This document shows positions 60,275-64,000 of a stretch of DNA of 64,000 nt, piece after piece (positions within the stretch are counted from its first letter, which is position 1; the number at the start of each line of letters is the position of its first letter). The stretch comes from Actinoalloteichus caeruleus DSM 43889 (lineage in GTDB: Bacteria > Actinomycetota > Actinomycetes > Mycobacteriales > Pseudonocardiaceae). The DNA is taken from the NCBI RefSeq assembly GCF_000429185.2, contig NZ_AUBJ02000001.1:1860001-1924000 (forward strand). Reading direction: 5' to 3'. A program made the translations under genes and the position numbers. Under the pieces are notes generated by a model. It saw only the letters and a list, made by a program, of their open reading frames with translations, was not told the origin of the DNA and made no database searches.

Positions 60275-60302
60275 TTGACGTCGGAAATTTTCCCTGTACA
60301 AC
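60275..60302 (+). promoter_or_regulatory. Probable promoter of the cas operon
   Basis: TTGACG (60275-60280) and TACAAC (60297-60302) are separated by 16 bases in the most AT-rich stretch of the neighbourhood. They match five and four of six consensus positions of the main sigma factor. The cas6 start is about 110 bases further on. Confidence 0.45.
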
Positions 60303-60413
60303 GACACAGCTTTCCGGGAATGGTTCACCTCATCCGACGCTTCCGTAACCGCACTCCCCCGGTCGGCGGCGTGTGGTAGTCACTGCTCCCGAAGACAGCG
60401 GATTGGAGGTGCG

Positions 60414-61157
60414 ATGCGACTGCGAGCAACGGTGACCACGACAGCCCCCGGCATTCCGTGGGCGGAGGTTCTGCGGCCGGGACGGGGAATCGTCTACCAG
60501 ATGTTGGGGGACAACGCCCCCGCGTTGGGCGCCGAGCTGCACAGCGCCGGGTTCGGTCCCCACCGGCTCGTGCCGGTGGGGTGTGGGGCTCCCCGTTTCC
60601 CACGAGCGCGGCGTCAACGGGGTCGCTACGCGGCGGGCGGTGAGGGGACGCTGGAGTTCGGTAGCCCCCTGCCCGAGGTGATCGAGGCGTTGGCCGCCGG
60701 CCTTGCCGGGGCTCGGGTCCTGGACTGGGGCGGTGTCGCGCTGCGGGTCCAGAACGTGGTGAGCGTGCCGGCTCCCGAGTTCTCGGACGGCTCGGCGCGC
60801 CTGGCGACGACGACACCGGTGGTGGTGAAGGGGCCGCCCGCGCGGGATGCGGCGGGGGCCCGGCTCCGGTCGCAGCGGTGGCTGTTGCCCGGTGAGCCGG
60901 AGTGGGACGTCTTCTTCGTCCGGAATCTGCGCCGCAAGGCCGAGACGCTGGGGTTGGACCCGGAGATCTCGTTGACCGAGGTATGGCGGGTGGGCCCGAA
61001 GAGGTCCTTCGCCGTTGGCCAGGGCGACACCGTCGGTGCGAAGGTGGGTGCGGCGGTTGGGGTGACCTTGGTGGGGTCTCCCGACACCCTGGCCGCCGTG
61101 TGGTCGTGGGGTTTGGGAGCGGCGAACATCGCCGGTTTCGGGGCGGTGGAGACGTGA
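60414..61157 (+). CDS. cas6: CRISPR-associated endoribonuclease Cas6
   Basis: The 247-residue protein is a Cas6-type RAMP. It has two ferredoxin-like halves and ends with the Gly-rich loop LGAANIAGFGAVE diagnostic for Cas6. The middle includes ARLATTTPVVVKGPPARDAA and FFVRNLRRKAETLGLDPEIS, typical of the family. Cas6 cuts the repeat transcript next to the CTCCT-ACG-AGGAG hairpin to yield crRNAs with an eight-base 5' handle. It is the first gene of the operon; its stop codon overlaps the GTG start of the next gene by four bases. Confidence 0.88.
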   Translation: MRLRATVTTTAPGIPWAEVLRPGRGIVYQMLGDNAPALGAELHSAGFGPHRLVPVGCGAPRFPRARRQRGRYAAGGEGTLEFGSPLPEVIEALAAGLAGARVLDWGGVALRVQNVVSVPAPEFSDGSARLATTTPVVVKGPPARDAAGARLRSQRWLLPGEPEWDVFFVRNLRRKAETLGLDPEISLTEVWRVGPKRSFAVGQGDTVGAKVGAAVGVTLVGSPDTLAAVWSWGLGAANIAGFGAVET

Positions 61158-62593
61158 CCGCGGCCGACATGCGGGCGACCAGCACCGGGGAGCCGTTCCT
61201 GGTCGAGTTGACGGCCCACCCCCTGCAACGGGTGGGTGCGTTCGCGTTGGCCGTGCTGGCGAAGGAGTCACATCCGCGGCGGGTTTCCGAGGACAGGTTC
61301 CTCCGCGTGTGGAACCGCATGACCGAGGACGCGGTGGCGGCGACGCGGGAGACCGACGCCAAGCAGCCGGGGGCGTTCCTCCTGTCGGCCTCCTACGCCC
61401 TGTGGCCCAACAGCAAGATGAACATCCCGAGCCTGCGGAAGCTGAGCGCGGACCAGCGCGGCCAGGCGGTCGTCGAATGGCGGACTCCGCGTCCGCCGGA
61501 GTCCTGGCCCGAGGCGCCCTGCGCGCTGTGCGGGCGACGGGCGTGCGGCTTCTACGGGAAGGTGGACGTGCCGCTGGCGATGTCCACCGAGTACCGGAAC
61601 ACCACGGTCGTCGGTCACGACGGGATGCCGCTGTGCCGGACCTGCCTGGGCAGCTTCTACGCCCTGCCCTACGCGTGCCACTTCCAGGGTGGTCGCGCGA
61701 CGATCACCCACGCCTGGGACGAGGACTTCCTTTCCTTCGCCACTCGGCACCAGGTCGAGGACACCCGGAAACGCATCGGGAGGGTTTCGGTCACCCCCAG
61801 CAAATGGCCGGCGTACGTCCGGGAGAGCCTGCTCGTGAACCGGATCCGCGCCTACGGGCACCCGGTCCGGTCGGACGTGTCCCTCATCATCTTCACCAAC
61901 AACAACCAGGAGCAGGAACTCACCGAACAGCGTATGGACCAGCCGCTCGTCGAGTGGATTCACGCCGTCCGACAGGACAGGACGTCGGACCCCTGGAATT
62001 CATTGGAACGCGCGTGCCATTCGGAGAAGGTTCCCGGTGCGGCGGCGCTGGCGGGTGAGCTGGTGCGGTCCCCGCGAAGGCTGCCCGCGAAGGTCCTCCG
62101 ATACCTGGTCCCCCTGCTGACCTCGGCACCCGACACGCGTGACGAGATCAGGCAGCTCGTCGGCGCGCTCCGCTCCTTCGTAGGAAAGGTCCTGCACGTG
62201 AACGACCGCGAACTCCAGGAGATCGAGGGCCTCGGCAAACGAACGGCGGCCCTCATGATGGCCACGAGGAAGAAGGTCAAGCCCTTCGTGGTGGCGTACC
62301 GGAAGTCGACCACGTTCCGGAAGTGGTTCAACGACGGTGCCGTGGAATGGCTGTTGTGGCGCGACCGCGAGGAACTGACCTCCCTGATCGACACCACCGA
62401 GCCCTTCGTCACGCCCACTCACCTGAGGTGGCTCTTCGAACCGGACGAGCAGGCGTGGTTGCGGCGCAACCTGCTGTTCGTCGCGGTGATCCACGAGCTC
62501 CACTCCCAGGGCTACCGCCCTGACTCGGACGACACCCGGTCGATCGAGGACACCCTGCACACCGACGGCGAGGACAAGGAGAACGACGAGTGA
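61154..62593 (+). CDS. cas8b: Type I-B Cascade large subunit Cas8b (Cst1-like)
   Basis: The GTG at 61154 overlaps the cas6 stop and gives 479 residues. The N-terminal part carries a zinc finger of two Cys pairs: CALCGRRACGFYGK and, about 40 residues on, CRTCLGSFYALPYA. The C-terminal half is helical (ALRSFVGKVLHVNDRELQEI, LRRNLLFVAVIHELHSQGY). Zinc-finger Cas8b1/Cst1 proteins are the large subunit of type I-B Cascade, which recognises the PAM and recruits Cas3. Sequence divergence of the family makes the exact subgroup uncertain, but position between cas6 and cas7 supports it. Confidence 0.82.
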   Translation: MTAADMRATSTGEPFLVELTAHPLQRVGAFALAVLAKESHPRRVSEDRFLRVWNRMTEDAVAATRETDAKQPGAFLLSASYALWPNSKMNIPSLRKLSADQRGQAVVEWRTPRPPESWPEAPCALCGRRACGFYGKVDVPLAMSTEYRNTTVVGHDGMPLCRTCLGSFYALPYACHFQGGRATITHAWDEDFLSFATRHQVEDTRKRIGRVSVTPSKWPAYVRESLLVNRIRAYGHPVRSDVSLIIFTNNNQEQELTEQRMDQPLVEWIHAVRQDRTSDPWNSLERACHSEKVPGAAALAGELVRSPRRLPAKVLRYLVPLLTSAPDTRDEIRQLVGALRSFVGKVLHVNDRELQEIEGLGKRTAALMMATRKKVKPFVVAYRKSTTFRKWFNDGAVEWLLWRDREELTSLIDTTEPFVTPTHLRWLFEPDEQAWLRRNLLFVAVIHELHSQGYRPDSDDTRSIEDTLHTDGEDKENDE

Positions 62594-63612
62594 CGTACCT
62601 GGTGGGCACCCTGGTGCTGGAGATCAAGGCGGGGGCGCCGAACAACGGTCGCGGCGAGGACAACGTCGGCAAGGTCAAGGCGACCCGGGTTGGTAACCGG
62701 GTCTTCCCCTACGTGTCGGCGCAGGCGGTCCGGCGGTGGTGGCGGGACTCGCTGCCGCCCGGTGAGGCCCGCTCGCCGGTGATCCGCTCCGGCAAGGGCG
62801 CCAAGCAGCAGGCCCATACCCAGGGGCGCGGGGACCTGTACCTCGACGACGACCTGTTCGGGTACATGGTCGCGATCGAGAAGAAGTCCTTCAACCGGGA
62901 CACCGTGTTGGCCGTGGGTACGGCCGTGTCCGTGGCACCCCGGCAGGTCACCCACGACTTCGGCACGATGAGCCGGGGGTTCGAGGTGGGCGCGGACCCG
63001 GTGATCCACGAACACGAGCACTACACCGGCGACCTGGCCTGCCCCGTCCTGCTGGACCTCGCCCGCCTCGGCACCTTCCAGTTGGAAGGGCAGGGCAACC
63101 GGCCCGATCTGAACCCGGACGCCGCGAAGGAGGCGCGGGTGAACGGGGCGGAGGAGATCGACTTCCGGTTCGGGCAGGCCCTGCGCCTGCCCCTCGCCGA
63201 GCGCCGGCGCCGCGCTGCCGTGTTGTGGCGGACGCTCGCGGAGCTGCGGGGCGGGGCGAAGCAGGCCCTGCACTACGGTGAGCGGTCACCCGCGCTGGTC
63301 ATCCTGGCGCCCGTGAAGGGCGGCAACAACCCCTTCACCCGGCTGCTGCGCCACGACTTGGGGGAAACCGTCGTCGCGCTCGACGTGCTGCGGGCGGAGA
63401 TGCGGGCGTGGGAGGACGAACTCGACGGCCCCGTGCGCATCGGGTGGGCCCCGGGCTACCTGGAGAGGCAGCGGGACGCGGCGGAACGCGAACTGAAGGA
63501 TCTTGTCGACTCCGGGCAGGTCGTGTTCGACCACCCCCGCGTCGTTCTCCGCCAGTTGGCGGCGGAGTTGGAGGGTGGCGACCTCGATTCCTGGTTCGAG
63601 GACCGCTCGTGA
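62590..63612 (+). CDS. cas7: Type I-B Cascade backbone protein Cas7 (Cst2/DevR-type)
   Basis: The GTG at 62590 overlaps the cas8b stop. The 340-residue protein has the DevR/Cst2 start TYLVGTLVLEIKAGAPNNGR and FPYVSAQAVRRWWRDSLP (RNA-binding RAMP strand and helix). The region DDLFGYMVAIEKKSFNRDTV, then TAVSVAPRQVTHDFGTMSRG, is the hallmark of the Csh2/Cst2 family. Cas7 forms the helical filament along the crRNA. The stop overlaps the start of cas5. Confidence 0.92.
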   Translation: MTYLVGTLVLEIKAGAPNNGRGEDNVGKVKATRVGNRVFPYVSAQAVRRWWRDSLPPGEARSPVIRSGKGAKQQAHTQGRGDLYLDDDLFGYMVAIEKKSFNRDTVLAVGTAVSVAPRQVTHDFGTMSRGFEVGADPVIHEHEHYTGDLACPVLLDLARLGTFQLEGQGNRPDLNPDAAKEARVNGAEEIDFRFGQALRLPLAERRRRAAVLWRTLAELRGGAKQALHYGERSPALVILAPVKGGNNPFTRLLRHDLGETVVALDVLRAEMRAWEDELDGPVRIGWAPGYLERQRDAAERELKDLVDSGQVVFDHPRVVLRQLAAELEGGDLDSWFEDRS

Positions 63613-64000
63613 GTGTCCCGGCTCTGGAGGTCACCTTCGACGCCTCGGTGGCCTCCTTCCGCAATCCGCTGTACCCCGGGCTCCAGGTCGGGCTGCCCTG
63701 CCCTCCGCCCTCCACCGTCGGGGGTCTGCTGGCGGCCGCCGCCGGTGGGTGGGGCCAGGTTCCGCGTGACACGCGGTTCGCGCTGTGCTGCCACGCCGAG
63801 GGGCATGGAACGGACCTGGAGACCTTCCACCCGCTGGCTGAGGGGGTCAGGCAACCGAGTCCGGTTCCCAAGGATCGCGACTACCTCTGGGGTGTCCGGT
63901 TGACGGTCTGGCTGTTCGAGGACCTCGACCGGTGGTACCGCCGGTTCCGCCGGCCGGTGTGGCCGCTGCGGCTGGGGCGCAGCCAGGACCTCTGTTCGGC
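63609..64000 (+). CDS. cas5: Type I-B Cas5 (partial, cut by window edge)
   Basis: The GTG at 63609 overlaps the cas7 stop. The visible 130 residues read VSVPALEVTFDASVASFRNP, then LQVGLPCPPPSTVGGLLAAA (the conserved Cas5 segment PPPSTVxGLL) and continue into RFRRPVWPLRLGRSQDLC. Cas5 caps the 5' handle of the crRNA in Cascade. The gene continues beyond 64000; cas3, cas1 and cas2 may follow there. Confidence 0.9.
   Translation, partial: MSVPALEVTFDASVASFRNPLYPGLQVGLPCPPPSTVGGLLAAAAGGWGQVPRDTRFALCCHAEGHGTDLETFHPLAEGVRQPSPVPKDRDYLWGVRLTVWLFEDLDRWYRRFRRPVWPLRLGRSQDLCS

Noticed and set aside
60054-60278. 74-codon open frame between array and cas6
   Set aside because: No ribosome site, unlike any family known to me, and composition becomes random after the first half.

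Overview
The window is high-GC DNA (visibly above 70% G+C in most genes, with GTG starts and 4-base stop/start overlaps) from a filamentous actinomycete. A DUF3558-type lipoprotein, MatB/MatC-type malonate genes, an XRE/TPR regulator, actinobacterial CRISPR repeats and a class I lanthipeptide operon fit a member of the Pseudonocardiales or a close relative. This placement is an inference from gene content; no rRNA or tRNA gene was found. All calls rest on reading the sequence and translations, without database searches.

Layout. (1) 0.2-2.2 kb: an alkaline-phosphatase-superfamily enzyme and a DUF4097-like lipoprotein. (2) 3.0-9.6 kb, minus strand: a compact class I lanthipeptide operon. A 66-residue Cys-rich precursor is followed by a stem-loop, full-length LanB, LanC, a second stand-alone SpaB_C-type protein and a SAM methyltransferase, all overlapping. 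(3) 10.2-14.8 kb: pirin, a small GNAT protein, 3-hydroxyacyl-CoA dehydrogenase, a PNPOx-fold protein and a siderophore-interacting protein behind an iron box. (4) 15.3-19.6 kb: a malonate-use operon, MatC carrier, MatB synthetase and a biotin-independent-looking carboxyltransferase beta/alpha pair. (5) 20.1-28.1 kb: a two-repeat type I-E CRISPR remnant followed by an island of visibly lower G+C. The island has recombinase-like fragments near both ends and carries a TetR/MFS pair with a good palindromic operator, an amidohydrolase, an SRPBCC protein, an NTF2-like protein, two small membrane proteins, a transposase remnant and a nucleotidyltransferase.

(6) 28.3-31.8 kb: an ESX-substrate-like small protein and a DUF3558 lipoprotein, then a partial segmental duplication that brackets a single-base-frameshifted LanSA/FxLD-type O-methyltransferase, and a second frameshifted methyltransferase. 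(7) 32.0-33.4 kb: a divergent CGNR regulator and alpha/beta hydrolase sharing a TAACC-rich spacer. (8) 33.7-51.5 kb: a large fatty-acid or hydroxy-acid catabolic locus. It has a Liv-type ABC importer with fused ATPases, two acyl-CoA dehydrogenases, an APH-like kinase, two SDRs, alcohol and aldehyde dehydrogenases, a thiolase and a quinone oxidoreductase, followed at 52-56.8 kb by a decayed LuxR/LAL regulator and a PucR-like regulator. (9) 57.3-64 kb: an XRE/TPR regulator, a CRISPR array with eight recognisable repeats and a decaying tail, bracketed by a long inverted repeat, and the start of a type I-B cas operon (cas6-cas8b-cas7-cas5) that runs off the right edge.

How the parts work together. 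The lanthipeptide operon has everything needed to dehydrate and cyclise its precursor but no exporter or leader protease. MatC, MatB and the carboxyltransferase pair suggest malonate to malonyl-CoA to acetyl-CoA. The 34-51 kb genes look like import plus activation and beta-oxidation of a branched or hydroxylated acid. Several genes (LanSA-like, methyltransferase, LAL regulator, transposase, SDR fragment, recombinase) are decayed, and several overlapping long open frames in this high-GC DNA are spurious and were left out.
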